Shown: in pieces, positions 22,787 through 35,057 of the stretch
Layout of the letters: each line of letters begins with the position of its first letter
Position numbering within the stretch: the stretch's first letter is position 1
Assembly: GCA_034401135.1 (NCBI GenBank)
Contig: JAWZSP010000007.1
Span: 1,550,001 to 1,614,000, forward strand
Direction of reading: 5' to 3'
Length of the DNA stretch: 64,000 nucleotides
Source of the DNA: Volutella citrinella
Taxonomy: Eukaryota; Ascomycota; Sordariomycetes; Hypocreales; Nectriaceae
Translations under genes and position numbers: made by a program
The notes under the pieces: generated by a model
What the model saw: the letters and a program-made list of their open reading frames with translations, nothing else
Database searches by the model: none
What the model was told of the DNA's origin: nothing

Positions 22787-25700
22787 TGTGTAACCGTAGG
22801 CGAGCGAGCTGCTTCTCTCGTCCTTTGCGGGGATGACGTAGAAACGGGCTAGTCGTACTTCGGGAAGCTGAGCTGGTAACTGGTAGCTGAGGGGGGTGAG
22901 CTTCTCAAGATGGTCGAGCGAGCGAAGAGGCAGTCGTCGATGGGTTATAGAACGACCGAACGAACGCAAGACAGGGGAGATAGGGGAGGGAGAAGACGGA
23001 ATGAGGATGAGTAGAATGAGGTGTCAGCACTTGTTCGGGCTGGAGGGATGGTTTTATAAAAAAGCTGACGAGCGAAGAGTCGGTCGCAGGGCTGGGGTGG
23101 GCTTGGGCGAAGGAGGCCAAGGCAGCCCCGGGGCCGGGGGTGGGCGGACGCTAGCGAATCGTAGTTGACGTGTAGAGGCGCAGCACCCATAGTGCACTGC
23201 ACCAGCAACAGCAGAGCAGCAAGCTTAGTGTCCAAGGAAAGCGCAGAGCCTGCCGGAAGAAGTAGCGGGCGGGTGCCAATTGCTTGTTGCTGGTGGAGGC
23301 ATGGCTGCGTCAGCGCCAAGACCGACCTCTTTGGCACCCGCCAATGGGACAGGGGCAGGCTGACGAGTGCTACTCAGCCGTCCAGCGGAGTGCGCTGCTT
23401 CCTTACTTTTAGTAATGGTAGCTCGGTCACCGAGGTGTTTATCGATGGGATGACCAAATGGTCCTGCGGCGGTGGCATCCCAAATCATGGACGCAGCCAG
23501 GAAGGCTTGCGCTGCGCAATAGCAACCACAAGGCATCCCACCTATGATGGACTTCCCTCATCATCATTTCCCAGGCCCTCGTACTGCTGCGTGCTGTCGC
23601 ATCGATGCAGGGACTGGAGCTCAATACGCGTGTGAGTCCAGCATGGAGACGAAAGGGTCCGGCGTTCCATTCTCGGGCTCCAGGTGTGAGCCTATGCTCA
23701 GCCACACAGCTGCTTGGATGGTCCAGGCCCCAGCCGCGGCGCTGTTCGGTCGTCTGGGTCTCTAGGCTGTGCACCCGAGCTAACCAAATAGCCCCAGCTA
23801 GGCCAGCCGCAGCAGGGGGGGTCACCACTCGCATTCTCTGCCCGAGATCTGCGTGACGATCGGTTCATTGGCCCAGCAGCTGACGACTGTTTTCGCTGTC
23901 GCTCCTCAGCAACGAGAACCGATCCGAAAATCGATACTCGACGACCTCAATGAGAAAAAGGAAGCGCTGCCAAAGGTGGACAGGCTCCAGGCGCCTGGCA
24001 CCGCTCGGAGTCGTGCTCGTGCATGTGCGTGCTCTGGTAGGACCTGGTGAATTTCTGCACTAGCACACAGGCTGGCTCACGCCTGACTACGATGGCTCGG
24101 AAGCCAAAAAAGACACAAACCGACCCAACGTAATGCCCCAGGTCTGCGTCGGCCATCTCTTACAGACCCCAGTCTCACTCCCTCTAACGCTGTTGCCCGA
24201 AGCGGTTCGGCGCCGCGACCGCTCGCGGACATACAGCAGAGTAGGGCTGATAATAGTAGGGGAGGAGTAAGGGATCCTTGGCATACTGGAGCAGCGCAGG
24301 ACTTAGAAGCTGGCGGACCCTTGATGCTGACGACACCCAGGGCGGGGCCCACCAACGAGACATTTCAAGGTGACGAGGGAGTTGAACAGGGAGAGAGGCG
24401 GTCATCAATTAATTACTCGCCGGGCACACGAAGATGGAGAAGATATCAATTCTTCATTGGTAGTCCAGCTGCAATCGGTCGTAGCAGTTTCACCACTTGC
24501 GTCCAAACTTCCTGTCCAATCTCCCTTGCCGAAAAGCGCGCATCTGCAGGTCAGACCAAGCCCAAATTACAGCATCGCACGCATAGACGAGTGTCCAGGA
24601 CAATGATATCACCAGAGTTGACAGAATTGCCTCCACGGGGAAGCCCCAATAAGGAGTTTTATCGCGTCTCGCCCAAAATAGCAAAATAGCTGCCGTCAAT
24701 TCGTACGCAATCACTACTAGTACCTGGCGCTAGGCTTCGTCGCTCGAAATGTGAGTTACGAATAATTATCCCGACAAGCTCGAGTTTGGCACCGAGCGCG
24801 CACCGCCCCAGTCCCCAGTCAGTCCCTCACAACTCCCGTCTGTCGGGTCTCCCGCCCACGCGGCACCGCCGCACACAGCCTCCACCAGCCCCACGCCACC
24901 CAGATGGCCCATAGGGTCCCCTAATTTTAGCAACGGTCGGCCGTCGGTTTCGCCCCATCCGGCCCGTTTACAGTGATGTTCCGTCCTCCTCCACAGCTCC
25001 GCCGCCTGGTAAAACATGACGACGCGGCAATCGGGCGCAGCGTCCCCCCAACCTCCCTAGCCCCATTGCGAGCAGGCCTGCTCAGCTGTGCAGGGCCGCA
25101 TCTCCACGAAAGGGCATACTTGGATGTCCTAGATTCCAAACCACAAGCCGTCGCAAGTTCGCTGAAACGAATCGGCGACCTACTGATGACAGTCTCGGCC
25201 ACCTGCCTAGATATTCTCGCAGCGCAATCTCTGCCCTGATGATGACGGTTCCGCTTTGGAGATGGCGCTTACTCAGAGCAAGGTACTGTGGCAACGCTAA
25301 CACTCGACCTGGCAAACCGACTGGCCAGTATTACAAGGTAAGATGTATTCCATAAGGTAGTAGTCCATGTAGCAGGTGGAAGAGCAGGCCACTCCCAACT
25401 TGGGGTACTCCTGGACCAAACTGGCCCAGCGAGAAGGAGTCGGCTGCGAAGGGACTGAGTGCTCCCCTTGGGCATGCGCGCCGTACTCAATACGGTTGGA
25501 ATAAGAAGTGCGGCTGACGGTGCTTATTTCTCCGTGAGGGTGCGGAGGCGCGCCCAGCTGACATGGGCTAGGCCCCGCCAAGGCATATTTCACTTCATCC
25601 CGGACTGCTTCACAGCCGTTTGGCAGCAGCACCCAATGTGGTGTGTTTGCTTCATTCGTGGAGCAGCAACACGATATAACCAGCTGGCGGAAGATTGGCT

Positions 25701-28700
25701 TGATAACTCTTTCACTTGACCATAGATGGTCTTTGGCGGACCCAACTGGTTAGTCACGCAACCTACCTCCTCCATAACCATTGAGCAGATGGAGGAGACG
25801 GTGCAGCGATGATGACATTCACGCATCTCAAAATAACCGGGTTGGCAATGACCAGCGGGACCGCTGCATCAGAAAGCAACTGCGGGTTCCCGTTTCACTT
25901 CCGCGCAATGCTTTGCCAATCCTCCTTCTCCATTCTAAGCCACGTCTCAGTAAGCGGCACTCACTCTCAGTCACTCTCCAAAACATGGACGCCAAAAGTG
26001 CACCTATCAAGAAACAGTGCAACCACAATCATCTGCAAGTGTCCAACTAGCCAATGCGTGGCTTCCATCAGGCCTCGCCAGTGGGGCGCAATCCCACAAT
26101 CCCATAGTCGCTTGATATGGCAATGAGGCACAGAGTCGCCCGAACGACAAGCCGTCACATCGCAATGAGGCCAGCAGCCAATGGCTTCTGGAAACGCAGC
26201 TCGTCCCTCCTGTAATGACGAGTAAAGCATCGTTCCGTCAGGGCTTTATCAGGCCTTCCCCGCTCTGACGAGACTCATCGTGCGAATGCGGACACACGGG
26301 CGTGCTGCATACGCCTTGAACTCTGCGGTAGAGAAGTTGCACGGCCACGACAGCGACATCAGCGCGCATGGCGATGTGAGGGCATCCACAGCCGCAGTCT
26401 GCATACTCAGCCAATGCCAATTGGCTGTTATCTTGGCGAATGCATCCATCAATCTCTTCCCCAGACAATGCAACCCACGACATTACCCCCCACGGCCACT
26501 TGCAGTGAGCGAATACTTACACCCAGCAGGTGAGTAAGTCGCGAAGACACCCACGACGCTGACAAAACGGCAACACCAACCTGTGAGGCCGCGGCATGTG
26601 CATCCAAAGCATGTAGGCAGGACGCTCGTTGCGTACGGTATCCTTACTTCATCCCACGCAAGCAAGCCCGTTGTCCGCGCCCACGGGTTGCATGCGAGGC
26701 CCACGATGGAACCAACCAAGCATGCGGGACTCGATGCGGTGTGGGGGGCTCCTTGCATTGCCAGCGCTCGTCCCGCCGGGTCACCGACTCCTGGCGGGCT
26801 TTCCTGCGCTGTTACCCCACGCGAAGCCTCGTGGGCGCTGTTCCGCGGTCGTTGCTCATCCTGTCCGTGCCATTTGCGATGCTGTAGAACGTCCAGGATG
26901 CGCAATTGTACGTCGTCGCACGCTGCCGGCGAGTCGGCGTCGGGAGACGGTGTGGACACACGACCGCCGCCGCCTCCGCCGCGGCCATGACCGGGATGGG
27001 CACGGGACCTGGTCATGTGTTTGCGAAGGGACCTGGGTACGCATGGGTTTGCACCATGACACACGCAATGGCGCTTGAGACCCCAAGGGCTTCGGCGGAC
27101 TTGAGTAAGAGTCACAGCGGAAGCCGAATCATCCTCCCAAGGGCTCCAAATACCTCGCCAAGCTCACCGCAGCCGAGTTGGCCCGGGGGGTGCTGGTGAG
27201 ATGTGACGAGGCGGGATTGAGCGTCCAGGTCGAGGCCGGGACGGCGTTGGATGTGGATTTCCAGCCCCTTCCTTCCTCGTGGTACAGACAATTCGCCACA
27301 AACACGCGCCTCGTACATGCCTCTGCCGGCCCGCGAGCCCGTCAATACTCGATAAGAGACCCGAGTCGTGGCGTCCTGGTCCCAGAGCAGCATACAAAGG
27401 CAAAGTAGTAGACGCCTCGGTGGGCTGAAGTGGCCAAGATGGGCCCAATACCTGGGGCCGGCACCGCTCACGGCGCTCACTAGCCGGCCAACCAGTGGCG
27501 GGTTTCGGCGTTGCTGCAGCTGCAGCCACCTAACTGCATCTGGGACAGGCCAATGCCTTCCATGTCGTTGATGGATCGATCTCAGCCTTCCCCCGTCACC
27601 TCCTCGTGGATCCTGGCACGGACATGGCCTTTTGCGCTATGATCAACGGCCACCACCCATCCATTCATCCTGTCTGCTCCAGATGGTGACATACCGACGC
27701 ATTGGAGAGGAGCTATATCCACCGTCCAAGCCTGGGCTGGTCTGGCCTCGCCGTGGAGAGTTGTCTAGCACCTCGGACTGCCTACTTGGTACTAGGATTG
27801 GTCGCAGCCAAGCAACCAACCCAGCTGGGCTCTAGGGGAAGCTCTCATGCCAAGTGCCAAGCAAGCAAGTCCTTCGAGTAAAATCCCCCAATCCGTAGCA
27901 ACACCCTAGGTCCCTGGGCTGGTAGGAATAGACGAGCCTGGTGACTAGTTGGTATGCAACTGCCGGCCGGCTCTTCGGATGACCGCTTGTTCCCCTCCCA
28001 GGCGCGTCCTTCTTATCTCTGCATCGTCATCTCAGCCCCTTCCAAAGACCAATTCCCCATTCGAGCTCCAGATATTCGCTCGTCTGTCCTCCTCCTCCTC
28101 TACTCTCGCCTCGGTATTACTTGTCTTTTCCCTCGTCCACGTGTAGTCGTCTCCCTTGCAGGGCCTGAGACGAAGCGCTGATCGCAGAGGCCTACTTCTC
28201 AAGTGCATCGTGGAACCCGCCAGCCATCGACCTTGATTAGCGGGGAAGACTCAACATTTGGAAAGAGTCCCCTGCCGTGCCTGCCTGCGACTGCTATCTT
28301 GCTCGCGCTTGCGTCCATGCCGCCTTAGTACGGTATTACTCCACGCTACACATGCTAGCATTGGATCGCTTGCATCGTCTGGGTCGCCCTCGCCGCCCTC
28401 TGCCTCTGCCTCGCCAACCCAACCCAACCCAAACTCTGCTTCTCCTTCTCCCACCAACAACCAGTCTTCACAACCCATCCGATCCCGCGGTGACACAAAC
28501 AAATAACACATATAGACAACACCTGCACCCCAGCGCCTCCCCCAGTCAAAGGCGATTGTCGAATGTCACAGAAGAGGGGTGTGGAACCTTAACTTCATTC
28601 GTCACCCGCCACTTCCAGCACGCCGTCCTGATCCGGCAGCAGCCATCTTGGACCTGAACACCAACGACGACGCAAACAGGGCTCTTCTCTCTCTAATTAA

Positions 28701-28898
28701 CCGCCGACGACGACCACCCGATTCTTCTCTTGTCGAATCCCTTCGCTTGCACTGCCTGCCTGCCTCACCCCGTCGCCTATTCTGTGGCCCCTTTGACGGT
28801 TCACGCTCGCCCACCAAAAACGACGTCACAGCAGGCGTTTGTGCACAGAACGCCCACCCTCACGAAGCTGCAGTCTCGAACCTGCTTCTCGGCTTTGG

Positions 28899-28921
28899 CC
28901 CCCCCCCCCCCCCCCCCCCCC
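28899..28921 (+). repeat. Poly-C run (23 nt) in the PPZ leader region
   Basis: Twenty-three consecutive C residues lie about 0.8 kb upstream of the PPZ start. The opposite strand is a 23-nt G-run. The length is uncertain because homopolymers are error-prone. Confidence 0.9.
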
Positions 28922-29739
28922 GGCTCTTGTTCCCCCATCCCTGCGCCTGGCCACCACTGTCCTCAGCAGGCTCAGCTACCCTCGTCGTCGCCTTCTCCGT
29001 CTCCTTTGACACTCGTTTCTCTCACCAGGTCTCGTGGCGACAATTTTCCCCAGCCCAACTCTGCTTTCAGGTACGTGACCCGCCATACCGCACTCTTCGC
29101 TGCACTGCCCACCACCCCCCGCATGCTGCTGCCTCCCTGTCCATTACTTCAATCCCCCCAGCGTTGCTCCCTTGTTTTTTTTTCTCCCATTCTTTGATGC
29201 TCCACTCGATCGAATGCGCCGGGAGCCTTCACATTCACATGCACACGCGCTCCGGTTCAAAATCTCTGCGCGGACCCTCATGCTGACGCAGCTGTGCCAG
29301 ACTCGAGTTAGGCGATTTGCATCCATATCCTTATCTCCGCCGCTCCGTCGCCTTTAGCATCACCCTCCGCCCTGTCCCCGACGATACGAACCTCCCACGA
29401 CGTCATCACCACAACCATCGGCGCCGCCGCCAACCGAAGAGCCGCTGGTACATATCCTCCGCGCATCGCCAACCAGACGCCGTTGCCTGTGTACACCTAC
29501 CAAGACGGACGCGCAACGAACTCGCGCTTGACTCCCGTCCACTGCTGAAGCTTTCGGGCGAATATTCAAACCTCCCTAGCGGCGACACACGAACTCCAAC
29601 CCGTTCCCCGACGCGAAACCCGTCAGCTGCAGATCTGTCAAAAGGGCTTCGCCAAGCAAGGCCTACGACAAATCTCACACCAGCCCTGCGACCCTCTGAG
29701 ACAAACCTCGCGTCCCGGTGACACAGAGAGGCTGACACA

Positions 29740-31446
29740 ATGGGCAACCAAAACTCCCGGGAGGGCGGTTCCTCCAAGGGCTCCGGCTCCGGCGGCCCCG
29801 ATGGCGGTCTCCAGTCCTACCCATCCTTCAGCCGCTCTGACACCAAAGACTCTACTCGGTCTTTTCGCTCGCTAAGGTCCAAGATCCCAGGGAGTGGCAA
29901 GACTGACAGTCCTCGGAACTCTGCTATCCTGCCCAATGGTGATAACACAAACGAAAAGGCCGATGCCGCTTCTGTCAAATCCGGACGGAGTGGCCGCTCC
30001 AGCGCATCCAGGCTGAGCCGCGGCGACCTGCCTCCACTCAAGTCAACTGCAACCGATCTCTCAGCAGGCGACTCTTCGACCCTTGTTGACCAACCACCGC
30101 CGTCTCCAGTCCAAGGCCCGTCCAAGGGAGGTGCGCATGATGTGAGCGCGGCGCAGGCGTGCGGAGAGGTTGATCATGTCTCTGATCAACCACCTTCTGC
30201 CAATGCCGGAGTCAACACTCACATGCAGGCACCAGGCCAGTCTATCTTGGTGAGGCGAGAGAGTGCTGCCAATCCCATCCAGAACACGGCCGCCCCAGAT
30301 GCAAAGAACGACACTTCTACGTCAACCGTCGCAATGGCAGACATCAAAGACATCGACCTTGATGATTTTATTAAGAGACTCCTTGATGCTGGATATGCCG
30401 GTAAGGTCACCAAGAGTGTTTGCCTCAAGAACGCTGAGATTGTGGCCATCTGTCAGCGTGCTCGAGAGGTGTTCCTATCTCAACCTGCTCTGCTCGAGCT
30501 CGACGCGCCGGTCAAGGTCGTTGGAGATGTTCACGGGCAGTACACAGATCTTATCCGCATGTTTGAGATGTGCGGCTTCCCGCCCATGTCCAACTACCTA
30601 TTTCTAGGCGACTACGTCGATCGAGGAAAGCAGTCTCTCGAGACCATCCTGCTTCTTCTCTGCTACAAGCTGAAGTTTCCGGAAAACTTCTTCCTGCTCC
30701 GCGGAAACCATGAGTGTGCGAACGTCACCCGCGTGTACGGCTTCTACGATGAGTGCAAGCGACGGTGCAATGTCAAGATCTGGAAGACGTTCGTCGACTG
30801 TTTTAACACATTGCCTATTGCTGCCATCGTAGCTGGCAAGATCTTCTGTGTTCACGGCGGTCTGTCGCCGGCACTCAGTCACATGGATGATATCCGAAAC
30901 ATTGCTCGACCGACTGATGTACCCGACTATGGCCTGCTAAACGACCTGTTGTGGTCTGACCCTGCAGATATGGAACAAGACTGGGAAGCAAACGAACGAG
31001 GAGTTAGTTACTGTTTCGGGAAGCGCGTTATTACAGACTTCCTTGCTGTCCACGATTTTGACCTAATCTGCCGGGCGCACATGGTGGTTGAGGACGGATA
31101 CGAATTCTTCAATGACAGAGTGCTAGTGACTGTCTTTAGCGCTCCAAACGTACGCCATCCCTACATCCCTTGGTATTCATGCCGGGAAAATGCTGACTGA
31201 AGACACAGTACTGCGGAGAGTTCGACAACTGGGGAGCCGTCATGTCCGTGTCTGGTGAGCTGCTATGCAGCTTTGAGCTTCTGAAGCCTCTCGACTCGAG
31301 TGCCTTGAAGAGCCACATCAAAAAGAGTCGTAACAAGCGACAACATATGCTGAACAGCCCAGTAAGTGTTAATTGTCCAAGATTCCGCGTCCCACTACTG
31401 ACACCCAAACTAGCCGGCCATGGTTCAGCCTCAGAGCGTGCCTTAA
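29740..31446 (+). CDS. PPZ-type serine/threonine protein phosphatase
   Basis: Exons are 29740-31149, 31209-31361 and 31414-31446, giving 531 aa. It has a low-complexity Ser/Gly-rich N-terminal half beginning MGNQNSREG, which fits N-myristoylation at Gly2, and a PP1-like catalytic domain from about residue 205. Metal-binding and catalytic motifs are intact: GDVHGQ (Asp263, His265), GDYVDRG (Asp291), RGNHE (Asn323, His324) and VHGG (His372), then SAPNYCGEFDN formed across the first intron. The extension and myristoylation signal distinguish PPZ from ordinary PP1. PPZ enzymes control cation homeostasis, cell-wall integrity and cell-cycle progress in fungi and are inhibited by Hal3-type subunits. 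The second intron restores the C-terminal [10 protein letters not shown] tail. Without it the frame would run on past 31481. The start has a long C-rich leader. Confidence 0.93.
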
Positions 31447-32246
31447 TCTTCTTTTTCCTCTTTTCAGTAGGACGGCCATAATATACACGACACTAGCAGG
31501 ACACCCGAGGGCAACCCGGGAGCAACGTCAGGAGTCCAAGGTGTTAGGGGCAAACAGGAGTACGATACACATCGTGAAAGTCCGATCTCTAGGAGCGTAC
31601 TGCCAGGAGGAGGAGTCCGGCGGGAAACAGGTCAGAAGTCCAAATATTCGCGGCCGCCCCGTTCATGGCGTGACAGCTATGTTAAGCAGGGCCACGGCAG
31701 CTGATAGCTGTCGCCCATCCGGGGCAAAGGACGTGGTTTCTCAGGCAGGCGACCTGAAACGGTCAGTCCGGCATACGAGAGCCACAACTTATCACCATCA
31801 AATAGGTCGCCGCGTCCCAATCAGGAGTATCACGGCTGAGGGATTTCCTAACGGAGCCTCTTTCTACAATTCCTTGGACGGGATACGGCGACGACGATAG
31901 AGCAGGATTATGTTCATTCCAGTGGATTGGGATGTACGATTACATATATCGGTTACCACATCATGTTTCGAGCCTGCGGGTTGCATTGCGTGAAAGGAGA
32001 ATCTACGGATCTCCCCAGGATAATTTGGGATTATTCAAATACAGCTTGCTTGCGTGCGAATGATGAAATTGTTTTGCTATCAATGGATGAGACTGCCCTG
32101 GTCCCTGAACCTGTGAAGCGCATTGGCGAATAAGGTAGAGGCTAGAGCGCTTAGTCATCCGGGACATGCAACAGAAAATTGGACATAGCAAGTCCCAAGC
32201 AACACCATCATCAACCCTCAATCGTCACAGACGCCCTCAAGCCACC
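31447..32246. other. Intergenic, PPZ 3' region and promoter of next gene
   Basis: This 0.8 kb lies between two + strand genes. A 175-codon open frame covers part of it (31373-31900), but it overlaps the PPZ terminus, is Arg/Ser-rich and shows no domain, so I do not call it. Nothing else was recognised. Confidence 0.55.
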
Positions 32247-33410
32247 ATGAATCGACACGCCTTCCGTTCCGTCTGCGGCCGGACAAGGCCCGAGCTCGAG
32301 CAGGCTTCTGACGCCCTTCGCAGTTGCATTCGCCAATTCTCTACGACGCAATTGCAATCAGCTGAGGCACCACCTCCGACAAACCCCAAGCCCTCGAGGG
32401 CCCGCGCCACCTCCGAGATCCAATCCTTTGCTAAGAACCGAAACGCAAGCCGAGCTCCGTCCGCAGATAAGGCGTCTGGCCAGCCCAGTTCCTCTGGGGG
32501 CCCCAAGGTCCTTGACATCCGCAGCTTGCCCAAGACGGGCTTTCGCGGACGTGGTGGGCTCCGAGGACGTGGAGCCTTCGCCCGGGGCGGTCGCGGAGGC
32601 TTCACGGGCGCGCCCCGAGTGGCTTCTCCCGATGGCACTTGGCAGGTTAGCGCACGCGGCCGCGGTGGTCTACGGGGAGGTCGTGGAGGACGCGGAGGAC
32701 GGGGTGGACGGGGCGGCCGTGGCGGCCGTGGCGGCCAAACGGGTCGCCCCAAGAAGGACGGGGAGAACAAGGAGCGCCGCGGACCCGACGTATTCGCGCG
32801 GCTCAGCCCTGACGAGCAGGCGCTCGACGACAGCCTGACTTTTGGCACGCGCACCGACTATGCACCGGCACTGACGATTGACTCACTCGCCGACTTTGCG
32901 CCCGTCATGCCGTCTTCGACGACCGGAAAGACGGCCGCCGTCCTGCAAAACCTGAGCGTTCTGGGCACATCGGATAGCCCCGGCGCCGCCACCATTGTCC
33001 AGGCCCGCAACGCCGCGGCGGACCTCCAGAAGGGCGGCCTGCTCTTCTTCGCTGACGTTGAGGCCAAGAAGGCCGCCGAGGAGTACCTCCAGCAGCAGAA
33101 ACAAGTCACCGAAGGCGCCGAGGAGTCGGCCTCTGACGGCAAGGCAGCCCCCGCTGCCGCCTCTCCCACACCCATCATCGCCGACGCGGAGGAGGCTGTC
33201 CGCAAGGTCATAACGCAACGGGCGGTCCAGGGCCAGTTCGAGATGCCAAAGTTCGCGCAGGATCCCGTGGGCCTGAGCCGCTCGTGGCATCTGCGCTCCG
33301 AGACGTACAAGACGCAGGATGTGAACAGCTTCGAGGCCAAGCTCTCGACCCTGTTGGCGGCGAGGCGAGGCGGAGGTGGAAAGGGGGCTGCCAGGAAGGC
33401 AAAAGCCTGA
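32247..33410 (+). CDS. Glycine/arginine-rich (RGG) mitochondrial protein
   Basis: A single exon encodes 387 aa. I chose the ATG at 32247 because its context is a perfect GCCACC and it gives a mitochondrial presequence, whereas the in-frame start at 32166 adds 27 unremarkable residues. The presequence is Arg-rich and lacks acids at the start, with a likely cleavage site in CIRQFSTTQ (about 28-36). Residues about 99-163 form a GRGG/RGG block with up to seven near-perfect GRG units, a known RNA-binding composition. After it come an Asp/Ser-rich segment, an Ala/Glu-rich helical stretch, and a basic tail (RRGGGGKGAARKAKA). The C-terminal part (EMPKFAQDPVGLSRSWHLRSETYKT) looks conserved-domain-like. 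I do not recognise the family with certainty. A mitoribosome-associated or mitochondrial RNA-binding role is inference from targeting, RGG content and the neighbouring recycling factor gene. Confidence 0.8.
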   Translation: MNRHAFRSVCGRTRPELEQASDALRSCIRQFSTTQLQSAEAPPPTNPKPSRARATSEIQSFAKNRNASRAPSADKASGQPSSSGGPKVLDIRSLPKTGFRGRGGLRGRGAFARGGRGGFTGAPRVASPDGTWQVSARGRGGLRGGRGGRGGRGGRGGRGGRGGQTGRPKKDGENKERRGPDVFARLSPDEQALDDSLTFGTRTDYAPALTIDSLADFAPVMPSSTTGKTAAVLQNLSVLGTSDSPGAATIVQARNAAADLQKGGLLFFADVEAKKAAEEYLQQQKQVTEGAEESASDGKAAPAAASPTPIIADAEEAVRKVITQRAVQGQFEMPKFAQDPVGLSRSWHLRSETYKTQDVNSFEAKLSTLLAARRGGGGKGAARKAKA

Positions 33411-34100
33411 GGAGCCGGGCACGAGCAGAGTGGAAAAGCAACACCAGCAGGCAGCATGATCTCTAGAAGGAGTGGGGGATCAGTGTACACTTTTCTTGTC
33501 ACCATATGTACTATATTAGGTATACAAAGCATTCCACCTTTTTCCCCCCAAGACATAAAGTCAGCTCATCAGACCCTTTGCCTTGCGTGTTGTGTCTATC
33601 GAGTCACTTCTATAGCCATGCAGAGACAGGCAAGGTGGTTACTATTGTTCACTATGGCATTAAAGGGCCCCAGTAAGATGCCAAGCGGTTACCGTCATAG
33701 TTGATCATGGGAACACGAGCCCATTCTATTGAAGGCCGCTACACGCAAGCGTATCCAGACTCGACCAATACCTGCCGGCGTATATTTATCCTCCTCAATT
33801 CACCTAGGCTCATTGTGTGCCTTGTGCATAAAAGAAGCATCCGTTCACACTTTACAGAATCCCTTTATATACTACGTAGATTTCCAAAGCAGACTAAACA
33901 GCTTCTAGGCCACATATTCGAATCTTCTTCGGGATTCCAGTTGAATGCTCGGCCAAGAGCGATAGTTTTCATATGTCTCTTTCTTCCAGAGCAAGTTCCG
34001 TGCTACGAAAGTAGCCCTTCAATTTTTTTCATAATATTGGTACAGTTTCAACATGATGTACACGGAGATGGTTGAGCGGCAATCGCCTTCAACCGTCCAC
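33411..34100. other. Convergent intergenic gap
   Basis: This 0.69 kb lies between two convergent genes (RGG protein and recycling factor). It is AT-richer than the coding sequence around 33800-34060. No gene was recognised. Confidence 0.6.
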
Positions 34101-35057
34101 CTAAAGCTGTCGGACGATCTGCGCCTCCTCCTGGTCAATGTCCTTCATCTTCTTGTCCTGCAGCTTCTGCAATTCCTTCTCGGCGCGCTTGATCACGTCG
34201 GGGAGCACGGCGCCGGTCTTCTTCCAGTCCTTGAGGACCTTCTCGTGGCGGGACCGTGCCTGGCGGATGCGCTCACGCCACTGCTGGGTCGTCTCCTTGA
34301 CGCGGCGCACCACGTCATCCTTGCGCTCGAGCTCCACCTTGAGCAGCAGCTCAAGCTCGTTGTCCTCGGAGCGCTGGGGCTGCTGGTTGAATTCGCGGCT
34401 GGATTGGACAGCCGACATTATGGGTTTGATGTAGGCCTTGTCGTTGACCAGGAGGGAGATAGTGCGGCCTGAGCGGGGTACGACCTGTGCCAGCTCTCGG
34501 AGGGGGAAGGAGGCGGGAGATCCGTCGGGCGACGGGCTGCCGTCCTTGACGGCGACGGGCAGCGAGCCCAGGTTTGTCGGGTTGAAGCGTCCACCGTGAG
34601 CCATGCCAGATAGTTGCGTCTTGAAGTGGCTATCGATCGGAGCGTAGGCCGCCGTCACGGCAGAGAGGTCAAGCGGGTCATCTGGATTGGCCTTCACGGC
34701 AGAGGCGGACGAGCCACTGGGTTCGCCTGCTGCGGAGGCGGCATTGTTCTTCTTGTGGACGGGGCTATCGGACGGGGCGGCGAGCTTTCGCTTCTTGAGG
34801 AGCTGGGAGGAGGAGCTGAACGGCCGAACGGGCGATTGGGCCACCGCTTGCTCGCGCAGGGTAGCGACGAAGGGGGCAAGACGCTGTCGCGGAGCCAGTG
34901 GTAATCTAGAGGAAATTGGCGATGTTAGTTTGGTGTTGTGATGTGACGTCCTGTCTGGGGAGCGAAAGAAGGGTTTCATGGCGGCAACATACCCTTCCGA
35001 AGATGCGAGGAGGCGCATGTAGCACCGCGCAGGCGCATTGGCTCGTGAAAATGCCAT
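34101..35057 (-). CDS. RRF1: Mitochondrial ribosome recycling factor
   Basis: Exons on the minus strand are 35057-34993 and 34905-34101, giving 289 aa. The intron is GTATGT with an ACTAAC branch point and a TAG acceptor. If retained, it would add 29 residues of non-conserved sequence in frame, and I judge it to be spliced. The factor, with EF-G2, splits mitoribosomes after termination. The N-terminus is an Arg/Ala-rich mitochondrial presequence ending near RPFSSSSQLL, followed by a linker rich in Lys, Ser and Ala. The RRF fold starts at about 115: the GGRFNPTNLGSLPV helix end (matching bacterial GRASPSLLDGI), FPLRELAQVVPRSGRTISLLV, AYIKPIMSAVQSSREFNQQP, and a long C-terminal charged helix. 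The symbol is by family. Confidence 0.9.
   Translation of the reverse strand: MAFSRANAPARCYMRLLASSEGYVAAMKPFFRSPDRTSHHNTKLTSPISSRLPLAPRQRLAPFVATLREQAVAQSPVRPFSSSSQLLKKRKLAAPSDSPVHKKNNAASAAGEPSGSSASAVKANPDDPLDLSAVTAAYAPIDSHFKTQLSGMAHGGRFNPTNLGSLPVAVKDGSPSPDGSPASFPLRELAQVVPRSGRTISLLVNDKAYIKPIMSAVQSSREFNQQPQRSEDNELELLLKVELERKDDVVRRVKETTQQWRERIRQARSRHEKVLKDWKKTGAVLPDVIKRAEKELQKLQDKKMKDIDQEEAQIVRQL

Larger units (their letters stand above)
22705..29739. other. 7-kb head-to-head intergenic region
   Basis: This interval divides the SUR7-like gene (-) from the PPZ phosphatase gene (+), so it contains both promoters and leaders. The last about 1.7 kb before PPZ is strongly pyrimidine-rich with a run of 23 C, typical of a long fungal leader. 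A GTACGT donor at 29070 with acceptors near 29290 could be a leader intron, but this is weak. Between about 23.2 and 27.9 kb I found no domain, tRNA, repeat array or transposon signature on either strand. Confidence 0.55.

Noticed and set aside
21751..22836. A 361-codon plus-strand frame opposite the SUR7-like gene
   Set aside because: It is the antisense of a clear membrane protein, with Glu/Asp/Gly-rich composition and no domain.
24490..24714. A hydrophobic 74-codon minus-strand frame with two possible membrane helices
   Set aside because: It starts at GTG, has no ATG, and I found no flanking exons. Probably chance.
26483..27115. A 210-codon minus-strand frame in the 7-kb gap
   Set aside because: It is Arg/Gly/Pro/Cys-rich with a Gly run and no conserved motif or splice partner.
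29317..29721. A 134-codon frame ending just before the PPZ start, possible upstream ORF
   Set aside because: It begins at TTG, not ATG, and its Arg/Pro/Thr-rich content fits a C-rich leader.
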